Shown: piece by piece, positions 8,233 through 17,369 of the stretch | Position numbering within the stretch: position 1 is the stretch's first letter | How the letters are laid out: each line of letters opens with the position of its first letter | Assembly (NCBI RefSeq): GCF_013408295.1 | Contig: NZ_JACBYQ010000001.1 | Location: 1,612,001 to 1,676,000 of the forward strand | Reading direction: 5' to 3' | Origin: Psychromicrobium silvestre | Lineage (GTDB): Bacteria > Actinomycetota > Actinomycetes > Actinomycetales > Micrococcaceae | DNA: 64,000 nt | Notes under the pieces: model-generated | What the model saw: only the letters and a program-made list of their open reading frames with translations | Databases searched by the model: none | What the model was told of the DNA's origin: nothing | Program-made: the position numbers and the translations under genes

Positions 8233-8976
8233 TCAGACGATCAGCATTTTGTCGATGAAGTACACCATTGCGCCGAGTGAGAAGATCGGCGCCAGGCCGA
8301 GCGCAATCCCGCCCGGGATGCTGTGCACTGCCGGGGCGATGCTGGCCAGCCGGCGAAAGCTCAGCAAAATTGCCGCCACCACGAAGCCGATGATGGCAGC
8401 CTGCAGAATATGCATATCGGAGAAGAGCAGACCAACCAGCGGACCGGCCAGAGTGCCCAAAATCAGTCCCAGTGGAGCAATGATCCGGTCCGGCCAGCGA
8501 ATCAGGCCTAGTAATAGGACGACGACGGCGCTTGCCCCGGTGATCAGTGTCATGGCGCTGTCACCGGTGAATCGGTGAGCGGCAATCCAGCCCGAACCCA
8601 CGGCGGCAATCAACACCCCGACCACCCCGCCGAAAATTGATTCGAGCCGGTGGCTTTGCCCGGTACCCCGAATGAGCTGAATGATGAAGACCGCTCCCAC
8701 TCCCACCGCGATAATGGGTGCCACCCAGAGCAGATAACCAGGACCACTGTTGAAATGAGCGGTGATCGCGGAGAGTGCGCCGACTAGGGAGATCGCGGTG
8801 CCGAGCGTCTTTCGGGCTGGGATAGCCAGATAGTGGGGCCAACCGAAACCGAAGAGCGCCGCCAGGATGATGGCAACCGCAAGTTCCAGGCCAGAAGCCG
8901 CATAGGAGACGGCCAGAATCGCTGCCAGGCCAAGTAGCCCAGTCAAGCCCACACTCCAGATCTTCATGGACTTCAT
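8233..8976 (-). CDS. multi-pass membrane protein of unknown function
   Basis: A 247-residue, very hydrophobic protein with about eight predicted transmembrane helices and no soluble domain. The loop FGFGWPHYLAIPARKTLG after helix 2 looks like a conserved element of an actinobacterial permease-like family, but I cannot name one. ATG 8976 is chosen because AAGG lies 4 bases upstream; an internal ATG at 8967 is an alternative. It may be the first gene of the minus-strand set running to ygfZ (30 bp to the small membrane gene). It is divergent from glnR. Confidence 0.75.
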   Translation of the reverse strand: MKSMKIWSVGLTGLLGLAAILAVSYAASGLELAVAIILAALFGFGWPHYLAIPARKTLGTAISLVGALSAITAHFNSGPGYLLWVAPIIAVGVGAVFIIQLIRGTGQSHRLESIFGGVVGVLIAAVGSGWIAAHRFTGDSAMTLITGASAVVVLLLGLIRWPDRIIAPLGLILGTLAGPLVGLLFSDMHILQAAIIGFVVAAILLSFRRLASIAPAVHSIPGGIALGLAPIFSLGAMVYFIDKMLIV

Positions 8977-9146
8977 TCTGCCTTATTGCCCTTAATCTTG
9001 CTCCCGCACCGTCCGCTAGCTGAGACCCACAGCGATAGCGGGCAACGCCGTCGAAATTGCCCGCTATACTCTTACCCAACCGAGTTCGGGGACCTGCCCA
9101 ACCGGCCACGCCCGAAGATGCGCGCCTAAGCACATTGGAGGAACTC

Positions 9147-9845
9147 ATGTCGCATATTTTGATATTGACCAATAGCACCGATTCTTCGGTGGATATCTTG
9201 CCTGCGCTGGAGTTGCTCAATCACCGGGTGCATGTGCTCCCCGCCGAGCCCTCTGCACTGGTCAACGCGGCACCCGCCGAGGTAATCCTGCTGGATGCCC
9301 GCAAAGACCTGGTTGGCGCCCGGTCCTTGACCCAATTGCTTCGCGCCACCGGCCCCGGCGCTCCTCTAATTCTGGTTCTCACCGAGGGTGGCATGGCAGC
9401 CATCTCCGCCAATTGGGCCGCGGACGACATTGTGCTCAACACGGCAGGACCAGCCGAGGTCGAGGCCCGCCTGCGCTTGTCGCTGGCTCGGACTCAGGAG
9501 GATCCCGACGAGGTTAGCGCCGAGATCCGCGCCGCGGGCGTGGTGATTGATGAGTCCTCCTATACCGCGCGGGTGAATGGCGCAGCGCTCAATCTGACTT
9601 ATAAGGAATTCGAACTGCTCAAGTATTTGGCGCAGCACCCTGGCCGGGTGTTCACCAGGGCTCAGTTATTGCACGAGGTCTGGGGCTACGACTACTACGG
9701 TGGCACCCGCACGGTTGATGTGCACGTCCGGAGGCTGCGGGCCAAGCTCGGCTCCGACCACGAGAACTTAATCGGCACGGTGCGGAATGTGGGTTATCGG
9801 CTGACGCTGCTGAGAATGCCGGATGACGAGCTTTCGGACGTTTAG
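9147..9845 (+). CDS. glnR: GlnR-type orphan nitrogen regulator
   Basis: A 232-residue OmpR-family regulator. The receiver is atypical: the usual acidic pair near residue 9 is replaced (LTNSTD), while an Asp at position 50 (VILLDAR) remains. This pattern and segments such as [23 protein letters not shown] match actinobacterial GlnR, which controls nitrogen-assimilation genes without a partner kinase. The winged-helix output domain is intact: [49 protein letters not shown] 9147 is preceded by TTGGAGGA. No kinase gene is adjacent, consistent with an orphan regulator. The following lipoprotein gene overlaps by 23 bp. Confidence 0.88.
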   Translation: MSHILILTNSTDSSVDILPALELLNHRVHVLPAEPSALVNAAPAEVILLDARKDLVGARSLTQLLRATGPGAPLILVLTEGGMAAISANWAADDIVLNTAGPAEVEARLRLSLARTQEDPDEVSAEIRAAGVVIDESSYTARVNGAALNLTYKEFELLKYLAQHPGRVFTRAQLLHEVWGYDYYGGTRTVDVHVRRLRAKLGSDHENLIGTVRNVGYRLTLLRMPDDELSDV

Positions 9846-10422
9846 CGGCTTCGCCGTGTTGTTGCTGGCCACGTGTTTGGTTGGCTGCACGGCTACGGCG
9901 CCATCGGTTTCTTCTGGTTCCTCGTCTACGGCGACGACCGGGACGGTTTCTAGCACCACCGCGAGCGCGGGCTCGGTGCAAACCCTGGATTGCAGTAATC
10001 CGATCGGCCATGCCAGTTCTTCGGTGGATCTTGTGGATGGCACTGAGACGCTTAGTGTGGTGGCTCTGGGGTTTAAGGTTGGCCAGATCGTCTCTCTCGA
10101 TGAGGCCTTTGGAGAGCAGGGCTTCCGATTCGCTAAGGTCGGCCTGGCGGTGCACACCGGTCTAACGTTTGAGCTCTCCGTGCGCGCCGATTGGCAAGAC
10201 CGGGCCCGAATCGGCTGGAACAATTCCGGCAACACTCCGACCAGGACAGAGAAGTTTCCGGGCTGCAAACCCGGCGCCCCTGGAGCGGAATGGGTTGTCT
10301 TCCCGGGTGGCTTCTGGGTGAAGGCTCCGGCGTGCATTCCCTTAGTGGTGACTATCTCCACAGAGACGATCACTGTGCCGGTACCGATTGGCAAAGCCTG
10401 TGACCCCGGAGACGCTCTCTGA
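9823..10422 (+). CDS. putative lipoprotein
   Basis: A 199-residue secreted protein. The N-terminal signal ends in the lipobox LVGC (Cys about residue 22), followed by a low-complexity Ser/Thr/Ala linker to about residue 55. The rest is a beta-rich domain with cysteines in TLDCSN, PGCKPG, PACIP and GKACDPG that could form two disulfides. It begins inside the end of glnR (23 bp overlap, different frame), so it is translated from the same transcript. No family is recognised. Confidence 0.75.
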   Translation: MTSFRTFSGFAVLLLATCLVGCTATAPSVSSGSSSTATTGTVSSTTASAGSVQTLDCSNPIGHASSSVDLVDGTETLSVVALGFKVGQIVSLDEAFGEQGFRFAKVGLAVHTGLTFELSVRADWQDRARIGWNNSGNTPTRTEKFPGCKPGAPGAEWVVFPGGFWVKAPACIPLVVTISTETITVPVPIGKACDPGDAL

Positions 10423-10543
10423 ATCAACTTCTGCGGCATCTTCTTCGGCGGGATCTTCTTCGGCGGACAGCGCTTCAGCCTTGGGCGTTTGGTAAGTGCC
10501 GTGCGGGTGTTACTCCGGTCCGATCGTCTGTCTCGGGCAAGAA

Positions 10544-10573
10544 AAATGGCCCAGCTCTTGAGCCGGGCCATTT
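10544..10573 (-). terminator. terminator read on the minus strand
   Basis: The arms AAATGGCCC-A-GCTC (10544-10557) and GAGC-C-GGGCCATTT (10560-10573) pair with one mismatch. On the minus strand the stem is followed by TTTTT then CTTG; on the plus strand only TTTCTG follows. The polarity suggests that it ends a minus-strand transcript, namely the tRNA-like element just upstream, although it may also stop the lipoprotein transcript. Confidence 0.8.
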
Positions 10574-10578
10574 CTGAG

Positions 10579-10650
10579 TGGAGGACATACGGGTCGAACG
10601 TATCGCGGGCGCCCCACTGGCGCATCCCCCTCGTAACCCTCTCGGGCCGG
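10579..10650 (-). other. degenerate tRNA-like element
   Basis: Read on the minus strand, the 3' part has a perfect T arm (ATACG-TTCGACC-CGTAT) and a seven-base acceptor strand GTCCTCC plus a discriminator A. A hairpin (GCGCC/GGCGC) and a D-arm-like GCCCGAGAGG segment lie at plausible distances upstream. The matching 5' acceptor (GGAGGAC) is absent and no canonical U33 anticodon loop can be drawn, so it is not a normal functional tRNA. It is followed by a minus-strand terminator. It could be a tRNA pseudogene, a remnant after rearrangement, or a small RNA with a tRNA-like end. Confidence 0.35.
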
Positions 10651-10666
10651 AAATAACTATACCCGA

Positions 10667-10727
10667 TCTTCTCACCGCATCTTCCCATCGCATTTTGTCA
10701 CTACGTCTTCTCACCGCATCTTGTCGC
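10667..10727. repeat. short direct repeats (CTTCTCACCGCATCTT)
   Basis: Two copies of TTCTCACCGCATCTT, about 30 bases apart, flank related CATCGCATTTTGTCACTACG sequence. They lie in the 489-bp spacer before mshD, which holds no protein gene. Confidence 0.7.
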
Positions 10728-10781
10728 TGCACTGGCCCCGGCTTCAACCAGCCCCCGCCCCACCAACTCCATCGCCAAATC

Positions 10782-10880
10782 GGCACCCGCTTCCCCTCAA
10801 GGCGCCTCTAATTTCGGGTGCATCGAGGGGAAACGGGTGCCGGAGCGGAAGCGTATGCCTCGAGGGGAAACGGGTGCCGG
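10782..10880. repeat. palindromic repeat related to the 4258 terminator, plus an extra arm
   Basis: The left arm (from 10782, GGCACCCGCTTCCCCTC) pairs imperfectly with a right arm ending at 10841 (GAGGGGAAACGGGTGCC) across a short AT-rich loop. A second right-arm copy (CCTCGAGGGGAAACGGGTGC) follows at about 10858-10877. The arms are the same sequence family as the terminator at 4258-4315. No T-run follows, so a terminator role is not evident here. The mshD start is 32 bp downstream. Confidence 0.85.
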
Positions 10881-10911
10881 GATGGATTGCTGGTGGAGAT
10901 AGGCTGAAAAC

Positions 10912-11949
10912 ATGGTTGAGCCAGAGCTGGACAAGGAAGAATCGATGTACTTCAGGGAAGAACCGATCGAGCCGAAGCTGCTGGCGGCAATGCGGCGATT
11001 GGCTGCCTCCGCAGAAGCATCGGATGGGCACCCACCGTTCTCCGATCAAAGCTGGGTCGAGGTGCGATCCGATCCTTCGACGGCTCGGATCTTTACCGCC
11101 TGCACTGCCCGCGAGGCTCCCGAGGAGGACGGCGACGTCGGCGGCTTGGCGGGGATCGCCGTCGTCACCGGGATGGGAGAGGCCGGAGCAGAAGAAGCCG
11201 GGTTATTGGAACTTGTCATCGACCCCGACCAGCGCCATCGGGGCTGGGCACGCTCCCTTATCCAGGCGGTGGAACATTCTTTGGGTTCCGCGGCCTTCCA
11301 CGAACTAGAGGCTTGGTCTCACGGCGACCATCCTGCCGCCGCCAAGCTGGCCAAGCACCACGGCTTCCTGGCGAACCGTGAACTCTGGCAGATGCGACTC
11401 AATGTGACAGCAGATGACGAACCCGCGAATACGCTCCTGCCCGAGGGTCTGCGCTTGCGTTCCTTCGTACCGGGGCAAGACGAGAGCGCTTGGCTGGCGG
11501 TCAACGCCGAGGCCTTCGCACACCACCCCGAGCAGGGTTCAACCACCCTGGCGGATCTGCAGGCACGCGAGGCGGAAGACTGGTTCGATCCGGAAGGATT
11601 CCTGCTGGCCGTGGATCAGCAGGACGAAATCCTCGGCTTTCATTGGACCAAAGTCCACCCTGCTGCCGGACAAGATGCGGGAGGAGATGACGGACAAGAA
11701 GCGGGACAAGAAGCTCTGGGTGAGGTCTACGTGGTCGGGGTGAGTCCTCGTGCTCAAGGGCTAGGCCTCGGCAAGGCGCTCACCTCAGCGGGGCTGAGCT
11801 ATTTGCGGGGCGAAGGCCTTAAGACCATCCTGCTTTACGTCGATGCGGATAACACCGCTGCCGTTGCGCTCTACCAGAAACTGGGCTTCAGCCGCTGGGA
11901 TACCGATGTCATGTACGTCTCAGCTCAGAAGGAGCAGGGAAAACGGTGA
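10912..11949 (+). CDS. mshD: mycothiol synthase
   Basis: A 345-residue protein made of two GNAT acetyltransferase domains in tandem. It transfers the acetyl group of acetyl-CoA to cysteinyl-glucosaminyl-inositol, the last step of mycothiol synthesis. The N-terminal domain has LELVIDPDQRHRGWARSLIQAV. The C-terminal domain has YVVGVSPRAQGLGLGKALTSAGL and ADNTAAVALYQKLGF. An acidic, Gln/Gly-rich insertion (about residues 255-267) precedes the second acetyl-CoA site. Mycothiol is restricted to actinomycetes, which supports the taxonomic call. The gene stands alone, 81 bp before ppk. Confidence 0.93.
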   Translation: MVEPELDKEESMYFREEPIEPKLLAAMRRLAASAEASDGHPPFSDQSWVEVRSDPSTARIFTACTAREAPEEDGDVGGLAGIAVVTGMGEAGAEEAGLLELVIDPDQRHRGWARSLIQAVEHSLGSAAFHELEAWSHGDHPAAAKLAKHHGFLANRELWQMRLNVTADDEPANTLLPEGLRLRSFVPGQDESAWLAVNAEAFAHHPEQGSTTLADLQAREAEDWFDPEGFLLAVDQQDEILGFHWTKVHPAAGQDAGGDDGQEAGQEALGEVYVVGVSPRAQGLGLGKALTSAGLSYLRGEGLKTILLYVDADNTAAVALYQKLGFSRWDTDVMYVSAQKEQGKR

Positions 11950-12030
11950 AATAGTGCCCTGGGCGCTTGTAGGCTTGGAACAGAGTAACTGAGCCAGGCT
12001 AGATACCGGGCGAAATAGGAGGCAGTTCAG

Positions 12031-14259
12031 ATGCAAGCCGATTCCGTGGGCACGGTGAGCCGAGGCGACCGCTTTGCCAGTTCCGAGGTACCCGCTGCCC
12101 GTGCAACCCAAGACCGGATCGACATTCCGGAGTTCGCACCAAGCCTCATTCCCGATGGCGAAATCAGCGCCGATCGGTTCCTAGACCGCGAGCTGAGCTG
12201 GCTCGCCTTTAACGCTCGAGTACTCGAACTTGCCGAGGACCCTGATCTGCATCTACTGGAGCGAGTGAATTTTCTCTCCATCTTTGCCTCCAACCTGGAT
12301 GAGTTCTTCATGGTCCGGGTGGCCGGGCTGAAGCGGCGCATCGCCACCGGACTTGCTGTCCCCTCCCCCGCTGGGCTAAGTCCGCTTGAGGTACTTGAGC
12401 AGATCAGCGAGGAAGCCCACCGACTGCAAGCTCGGCATGCCCACACCTTCGCGGACCAGCTCCGCCCCGCGCTCGCCTATGAGCACATCCACCTGGTGCG
12501 CTGGGATGAGTTGGACGATGCAGCGAAGACCCAGCTGAGCAAGATGTTCTCCGAAAAAGTCTTCCCCATCCTGACCCCGCTAGCGGTGGACCCGGCTCAC
12601 CCCTTCCCCTATATTTCCGGACTATCTCTCAACCTGGCCGTTGTGGTGCGCAACCCGGTGAGCGATAAAGAACTGTTCGCTCGCGTCAAGGTGCCGGATC
12701 AGCTGCCGCGGATGATCGCCGTCGACGGTCCCCGGGCGGGTACCGTGCCAGGCCGGGTGGCCCGCTTCATCCCGCTGGAGGACGTCATCGCCCAGCACCT
12801 CGATCAGCTTTTCCCGGGGATGGAGGTGCTGGAACATCACACCTTCCGGGTGACGCGTAACGAGGATCTCGAAGTTGAAGAGGACGACGCCGAGAACCTG
12901 CTGCAGGCGCTGGAGAAAGAGTTGCTGCGTCGGCGCTTCGGCCCGCCCGTGCGTTTGGAAGTAACCACCGATATCAACCCGAATATTCGGGCGTTACTGG
13001 TACGCGAGCTGGATATCGAGGAATCCGAGGTTTACGCCGTGCCCGCGCCCTTGGACCTGCGGGGGCTGAGCGTGATTGGAAACATCGATCGGCCGGATCT
13101 GCACTACCCCAAGCGGGTACCACACACCTCCCGCTATCTGAATGAGTCGGAGACCTCCAAGGCGGCAAACGTCTTCGCCGCGATGCGTCGTCGGGACATT
13201 TTGTTGCACCACCCCTACGACTCCTTCTCCACCTCGGTTCAGGCTTTCCTAGAGCAGGCTGCCGCCGATCCCAAGGTTCAGGCCATCAAGCAAACGCTGT
13301 ACCGCACCTCGGGTGATTCGCCGATTGTGGATGCCCTGGTGGACGCCGCGGAGGCGGGCAAACAGGTGCTGGCGCTGGTGGAGATCAAGGCTCGCTTCGA
13401 TGAGCAAGCCAATATCTCTTGGGCGCGCAAGCTGGAACAAGCCGGTGTGCACGTGGTCTACGGCATTGTGGGCCTCAAAACGCACTGCAAGCTCTCCTTG
13501 GTGGTCCGCCAAGAGCAGGACGGCCTGCGCCGTTACTGCCACATCGGAACCGGTAACTATCACCCGCGCACGGCCCGTTATTACGAGGACCTGGGCTTAC
13601 TCACCGCGGATAACAAGGTCGGTGAGGACCTCACCCGGCTGTTCAATCAGCTCTCCGGCTACGCTCCTAAATCGACCTTCAAGCGGCTTCTGGTGGCACC
13701 ACGCTCGGTGCGTTCCGGGCTGATTGATCGGATCGAGACCGAAATCTCCAACGCCAAGGCCGGATTGGCCGCGAAGGTGCAGATCAAGGTCAACTCCATC
13801 GTTGACGAGGCCATTATCGATTCCCTTTACCGAGCCTCCCAGGCCGGAGTTAAGGTCGAGGTGATCGTCCGAGGCATTTGCTCACTGCGCCCCGGTGTGC
13901 CCGGTCTGAGCGAGAACATCACGGTGCGCTCGGTACTGGGCCGCTTCCTGGAACACTCTCGAGTCTTCAGCTTCGCCAATGCCGGTGACCCCGTGGTCTT
14001 CATTGGCTCCGCGGATATGATGCATCGTAATCTGGATCGTCGGGTGGAGGCTCTGGTGCAGCTCTCCAATCCGGAAGACGTGAACTATGTGACCTCTTTG
14101 ATGGACCGCTATGCCGATGACGGAACCTCTAGCTGGCATCTGAACAACGAAGGAATCTGGACTCGTCATCACATCGACGCCGAAGGCGGTCCGCTGTCTG
14201 ATGTTCAGTCTTGGCTGTTGGCCAGCCGTTCCCGTCAGCGGTCGGCTGCTAACCGGTAA
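12031..14259 (+). CDS. ppk1: polyphosphate kinase 1
   Basis: A 742-residue enzyme that makes inorganic polyphosphate from ATP. The N-terminal domain begins at [17 protein letters not shown], with [21 protein letters not shown]. The first phospholipase-D-like domain contains [16 protein letters not shown], whose histidine is the phospho-acceptor of the family, and the second contains [19 protein letters not shown] and HSRVFSF. The start has a strong AGGAGG site. An N-terminal stretch of about 45 residues precedes the family core. Its stop overlaps the start of the Nudix gene (TAATG), a pairing common in actinomycetes. Confidence 0.97.
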   Translation: MQADSVGTVSRGDRFASSEVPAARATQDRIDIPEFAPSLIPDGEISADRFLDRELSWLAFNARVLELAEDPDLHLLERVNFLSIFASNLDEFFMVRVAGLKRRIATGLAVPSPAGLSPLEVLEQISEEAHRLQARHAHTFADQLRPALAYEHIHLVRWDELDDAAKTQLSKMFSEKVFPILTPLAVDPAHPFPYISGLSLNLAVVVRNPVSDKELFARVKVPDQLPRMIAVDGPRAGTVPGRVARFIPLEDVIAQHLDQLFPGMEVLEHHTFRVTRNEDLEVEEDDAENLLQALEKELLRRRFGPPVRLEVTTDINPNIRALLVRELDIEESEVYAVPAPLDLRGLSVIGNIDRPDLHYPKRVPHTSRYLNESETSKAANVFAAMRRRDILLHHPYDSFSTSVQAFLEQAAADPKVQAIKQTLYRTSGDSPIVDALVDAAEAGKQVLALVEIKARFDEQANISWARKLEQAGVHVVYGIVGLKTHCKLSLVVRQEQDGLRRYCHIGTGNYHPRTARYYEDLGLLTADNKVGEDLTRLFNQLSGYAPKSTFKRLLVAPRSVRSGLIDRIETEISNAKAGLAAKVQIKVNSIVDEAIIDSLYRASQAGVKVEVIVRGICSLRPGVPGLSENITVRSVLGRFLEHSRVFSFANAGDPVVFIGSADMMHRNLDRRVEALVQLSNPEDVNYVTSLMDRYADDGTSSWHLNNEGIWTRHHIDAEGGPLSDVQSWLLASRSRQRSAANR

Positions 14260-15224
14260 TGACTGATCTTCCTCTCTCCCCCGAGAGCAGCACTGTCGAC
14301 GTCGGCGGACAGCTGCCCACGGTGCTCGCCGCCGGGGCGCTATGTTGGCGAATCCGGAAAAAGCAGCTGTGGGTGCTACTTATTCATCGTCCGCGTTACG
14401 ACGATTGGTCTTGGCCCAAAGGCAAGCACGATCCGGGTGAAACCATCCCGGAAACCGCAGTCCGCGAGGTCTGGGAGGAGGCCGGGGTCAAGGTCACCTT
14501 GGGCATCCCGTTGCCCTCGATCGACTATCCGGTGGCTGCAGGCCTCAAGCGCGTCTACTACTGGGCTGCCGAGTTGGAGGATCAGAAGCCCCAACCGGAT
14601 GGCAAGGAAGCCGATGACGTGCTGTGGTGCACGGTGGAACGAGCCCGCGAGCTGCTGAGCAATCCCACCGACATTGAGCCCTTGGATGCCTTGGAGAATG
14701 CTCATCGAGCTAAGCTCCTGGATAGCTGGACCTTGTTGGTTCTTCGCCATGCTAAGGCTAAGCCCCGCTCCTCTTGGACCAGAGCGGAAGGCGACCGTCC
14801 TTTGGCCGCCACCGGGCAACGGCAAGCCGCCGCGGTCAAGCGGCTGCTGATGGCTTGGCAGCCCGACAGGGTGGTGAGCAGTCCCTGGCTGCGTTGTGTG
14901 GCAACGATCTCCCCCTATTTGAAGGCCAGCAAGTCCAAGGTCAAGCTGCTCGAAGCGTTGACCGAAGCAAGTCACCGGCGCAAACCCGGGAAAGTTCAAG
15001 CCACGGTGGAAGGGTTGTTCGATAAGCGCAAAGCCGTGGTGCTTTGCACTCATCGACCGGTTTTGCCGACGGTTTTCAAGCAATTGGGCGCCCATATGAA
15101 CTCTGCGCTGCGCTCGGCGCTTCCAGTGCAGGATCCCTATCTGAGCCCCGGCGAAGTGCTGGTCTGCCAGGTGGTGGGCGATCGGGTGATTTCGGTGGAG
15201 CGATTTAGACCATTTGAGGATTAA
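14259..15224 (+). CDS. Nudix hydrolase fused to a histidine phosphatase (MutT1-like)
   Basis: A 321-residue fusion. The N-terminal Nudix domain carries the complete box GKHDPGETIPETAVREVWEE, about residues 48-67. The C-terminal domain starts with LLVLRHAKAKPRSSWTR, the RHG/SixA-type histidine phosphatase motif, and has a late LCTHRPVLP. This architecture matches mycobacterial MutT1, which hydrolyses oxidised nucleotides and dinucleoside polyphosphates. It overlaps the ppk stop by one base, so the two are co-translated. A link to polyphosphate metabolism is inferred from position only. Confidence 0.92.
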   Translation: MTDLPLSPESSTVDVGGQLPTVLAAGALCWRIRKKQLWVLLIHRPRYDDWSWPKGKHDPGETIPETAVREVWEEAGVKVTLGIPLPSIDYPVAAGLKRVYYWAAELEDQKPQPDGKEADDVLWCTVERARELLSNPTDIEPLDALENAHRAKLLDSWTLLVLRHAKAKPRSSWTRAEGDRPLAATGQRQAAAVKRLLMAWQPDRVVSSPWLRCVATISPYLKASKSKVKLLEALTEASHRRKPGKVQATVEGLFDKRKAVVLCTHRPVLPTVFKQLGAHMNSALRSALPVQDPYLSPGEVLVCQVVGDRVISVERFRPFED

Positions 15225-15252
15225 TTCGCGATAACTCCTTGACCTTGACGGT

Positions 15253-15276
15253 TTTGTATCAAATGATTGACACAAA
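15253..15276. promoter_or_regulatory. inverted repeat, candidate GntR operator
   Basis: TTTGTATCAA-ATGA-TTGACACAAA matches at 9 of 10 paired positions. It lies 18 bp before the start of the membrane protein operon that includes a GntR regulator. YtrA-type GntR proteins usually repress their own operon through such sites, so autoregulation is the simple reading. The site would cover the ribosome-binding region (GAGGGAGG, 15283-15290) or the promoter. Confidence 0.55.
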
Positions 15277-15294
15277 GTTATCGAGGGAGGGCCA

Positions 15295-16947
15295 ATGTTC
15301 GAGATTCCGATAGGCTCGGTGATCTTTACGCTCGGTGCTGCGATTTTCGTTTACCTGCTGCTGCGTTATCTCACCTGGCGGCCTGTGCCTTCCGATCGGA
15401 TCGGCACGGCTCGGGGGCATGCGTTCTGGACCGGTGTCATCGCCTTCTTCGCCAGCGGATTCAACTCAGGGTCCAATCCTGGTCAGCTCTCATACCCCCT
15501 GGGCCTTCGAACAGCTCCCGATGGCGTCCAAACCTCGGTGACGAGCATCTGGCTAAATTCAGTCGTCACCATCTCTTGGCCACTAATCGCCTTCATGGCT
15601 GTCTACCTGATCAGCCAGTTCACCTTCCCCAAGCCTCGTGGAACGGTGCGCAATGCGGAACTGAGTAGACGTCGAGTGACGGATTTTATTCCCCGGAATC
15701 TTGCAATCTTTGCCGCTCTCGTCCTAGCTACCAGCGGCTTTCTCATCAGTGGTTTACTAGGTCTTCCTGGCTTCGACTCATACCAGCATCCCAATGGTGT
15801 CCAGCAAGCTGGAGTGTACGAATCCAGCACCTCCTACCCCGGTCGAATGGACGGTACTGCCTTCGCAACCGTCCTCTGGGCTGGCTTGGCGCTGCTAGTC
15901 CTTGGCACAGGACTATTGCTCTGGTGCATCGCGCGTCGCCGCAATTTGGAAGGCCTGAGTACAGCTAACAACTCAACCCTGCGTAGCATTTCGATGAACC
16001 GGCTACTAAGAACCACGGTCTTGGCCAGTTGCGGCTTAGTGAACTCGGCGCTTCAGTACACCCGGATCGTCCCCGACCACGAGCCCATGCAACCTCTCCT
16101 GGAACCCACCCTCTGGGGTATTTCCAGCAACGCCATTGGCCTTTCTTCGTTCCTTATCTTCGCCGTGCTGCTGTTCTGGCGTCCCCCGACCATGGATGAG
16201 CGCAATGGGCGAGCTGAGGTGACCCTGACAGAAGATCCAGCACAATTGAAGCAACTCACCATGGACCGGGTCGCGCTGACTTGGAGCAATATGGTCAGGC
16301 TAAGCTTGGTCGTTCCGATCCTGCTGCTGCTCATTATTGGCATCTTCTTGACCAGTCCAGCACCCCCGTCAACGACGGTAGCCGCGGCGTTCTGGCTCAT
16401 CATCGGTGCGGCTTGCCAGCTCTTCCTACTGATAGGAGAAGTACTACTTTGGCGGTGGTACGGAGTGGGCGAGGCCAGTAGACAAACCCTACTTCCGCCG
16501 CAATGGCTTATCGCGACAATGGCCCTGTGTACCGTCCTGTTCGTCGTCTGCCTCAGCTACAACTCCCTTGCACACGTGCCGGGGGACGGAACCTGGGCGC
16601 ATCCAATCCTTGCCGCATTTCTGCTGCTCGCGCTTACCGTGACGAATTGCTATCTGGCCGCAGTGAGGGCAAAGATTGCTTTCAGTTCGGAACTAATCGA
16701 CGGAACCCTCCGCAAAGTAACCGCCTTCCGAGCGACCCGATTGGCTGCTGCAGGTCTATGCGCCTCCTCGGCGCAGTTGTTGACCTACCCCGGCCCTCCT
16801 GACCAGCCTCAGATTGCTGTCGTTGGCGCTGTGATCTTGGCTGTCAGCGCTGTAATACTAGCCGTTATCCCCGGCCCCACCAGAGAAATCCCGGGCCTCG
16901 AGCCCTTCGGACAGTTTGATCACGCTGCCTCTCAGAGCCGACCATGA
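15295..16947 (+). CDS. large polytopic membrane protein, unknown family
   Basis: A 550-residue protein with about eleven to twelve predicted transmembrane helices spread over its whole length and no cytoplasmic enzymatic domain. Extracellular or cytoplasmic loops include FNSGSNPGQLSYPLG and FDSYQHPNGVQQ. I recognise no transporter signature and no ABC motif. It is the first gene of an operon with a GntR regulator (4-bp overlap) and a TPR protein. YtrA-type regulators usually sit with ABC exporters, and this gene takes their place. Codon use is less GC-biased than in neighbouring housekeeping genes, which might reflect transfer, but that is an impression. Confidence 0.7.
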   Translation: MFEIPIGSVIFTLGAAIFVYLLLRYLTWRPVPSDRIGTARGHAFWTGVIAFFASGFNSGSNPGQLSYPLGLRTAPDGVQTSVTSIWLNSVVTISWPLIAFMAVYLISQFTFPKPRGTVRNAELSRRRVTDFIPRNLAIFAALVLATSGFLISGLLGLPGFDSYQHPNGVQQAGVYESSTSYPGRMDGTAFATVLWAGLALLVLGTGLLLWCIARRRNLEGLSTANNSTLRSISMNRLLRTTVLASCGLVNSALQYTRIVPDHEPMQPLLEPTLWGISSNAIGLSSFLIFAVLLFWRPPTMDERNGRAEVTLTEDPAQLKQLTMDRVALTWSNMVRLSLVVPILLLLIIGIFLTSPAPPSTTVAAAFWLIIGAACQLFLLIGEVLLWRWYGVGEASRQTLLPPQWLIATMALCTVLFVVCLSYNSLAHVPGDGTWAHPILAAFLLLALTVTNCYLAAVRAKIAFSSELIDGTLRKVTAFRATRLAAAGLCASSAQLLTYPGPPDQPQIAVVGAVILAVSAVILAVIPGPTREIPGLEPFGQFDHAASQSRP

Positions 16948-17369
16948 CAGTCGGGCTGAGAATAGAGCTGAACTCCCCCACTCCGCCCTATGAACAGATT
17001 AGAACCCAGATTGCCTCCCTCATTGCGGTCGGCTCACTGAGACCCGGCTCCCAACTACCTACCGTCCGCTCCCTCGCTTCAGATCTGGGTGTAGCAATCG
17101 GAACAGTTGGACGAGCTTATAAGGAACTCGAAGCCCAGGGACTGATCGAAAGCCGTCGACGCTCTGGCACCGTGGTGGCGGTGACTGCGCCCGAACGGGA
17201 GAACGGTAACATCGAACAGCTTGCTGTCCTACAGGCATTAGAACAGCTAATAGCAAGCAGTCATGCGGCAGGCCTCAGTGCCGAGCATGTACTTGGTCTG
17301 GTGCGAGGGCGACTACAGAGTGATCAAGTTGGAGCGATACTACAAACCACGAAAGAACCGGGACGATGA
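16944..17369 (+). CDS. GntR-family (YtrA type) transcriptional regulator
   Basis: A 141-residue regulator. The winged helix-turn-helix is clear (about residues 10-75: PPYEQIRTQIASLIAVGSLRPG, LPTVRSLASDLGV, TVGRAYKELEAQGLIESRRRSGTVV). The short C-terminal helical part (residues 80-141) is typical of the YtrA subfamily, which lacks a large effector domain. It overlaps its neighbours on both sides by 4 bp. It probably represses this operon through the inverted repeat at 15253-15276. Confidence 0.92.
   Translation: MTVGLRIELNSPTPPYEQIRTQIASLIAVGSLRPGSQLPTVRSLASDLGVAIGTVGRAYKELEAQGLIESRRRSGTVVAVTAPERENGNIEQLAVLQALEQLIASSHAAGLSAEHVLGLVRGRLQSDQVGAILQTTKEPGR

Noticed and set aside
9768..10688. 306-residue minus-strand frame across glnR, the lipoprotein gene and the tRNA-like element
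   Set aside because: It crosses two better-supported genes and a terminator, and its sequence is Arg/Pro-rich without domains.
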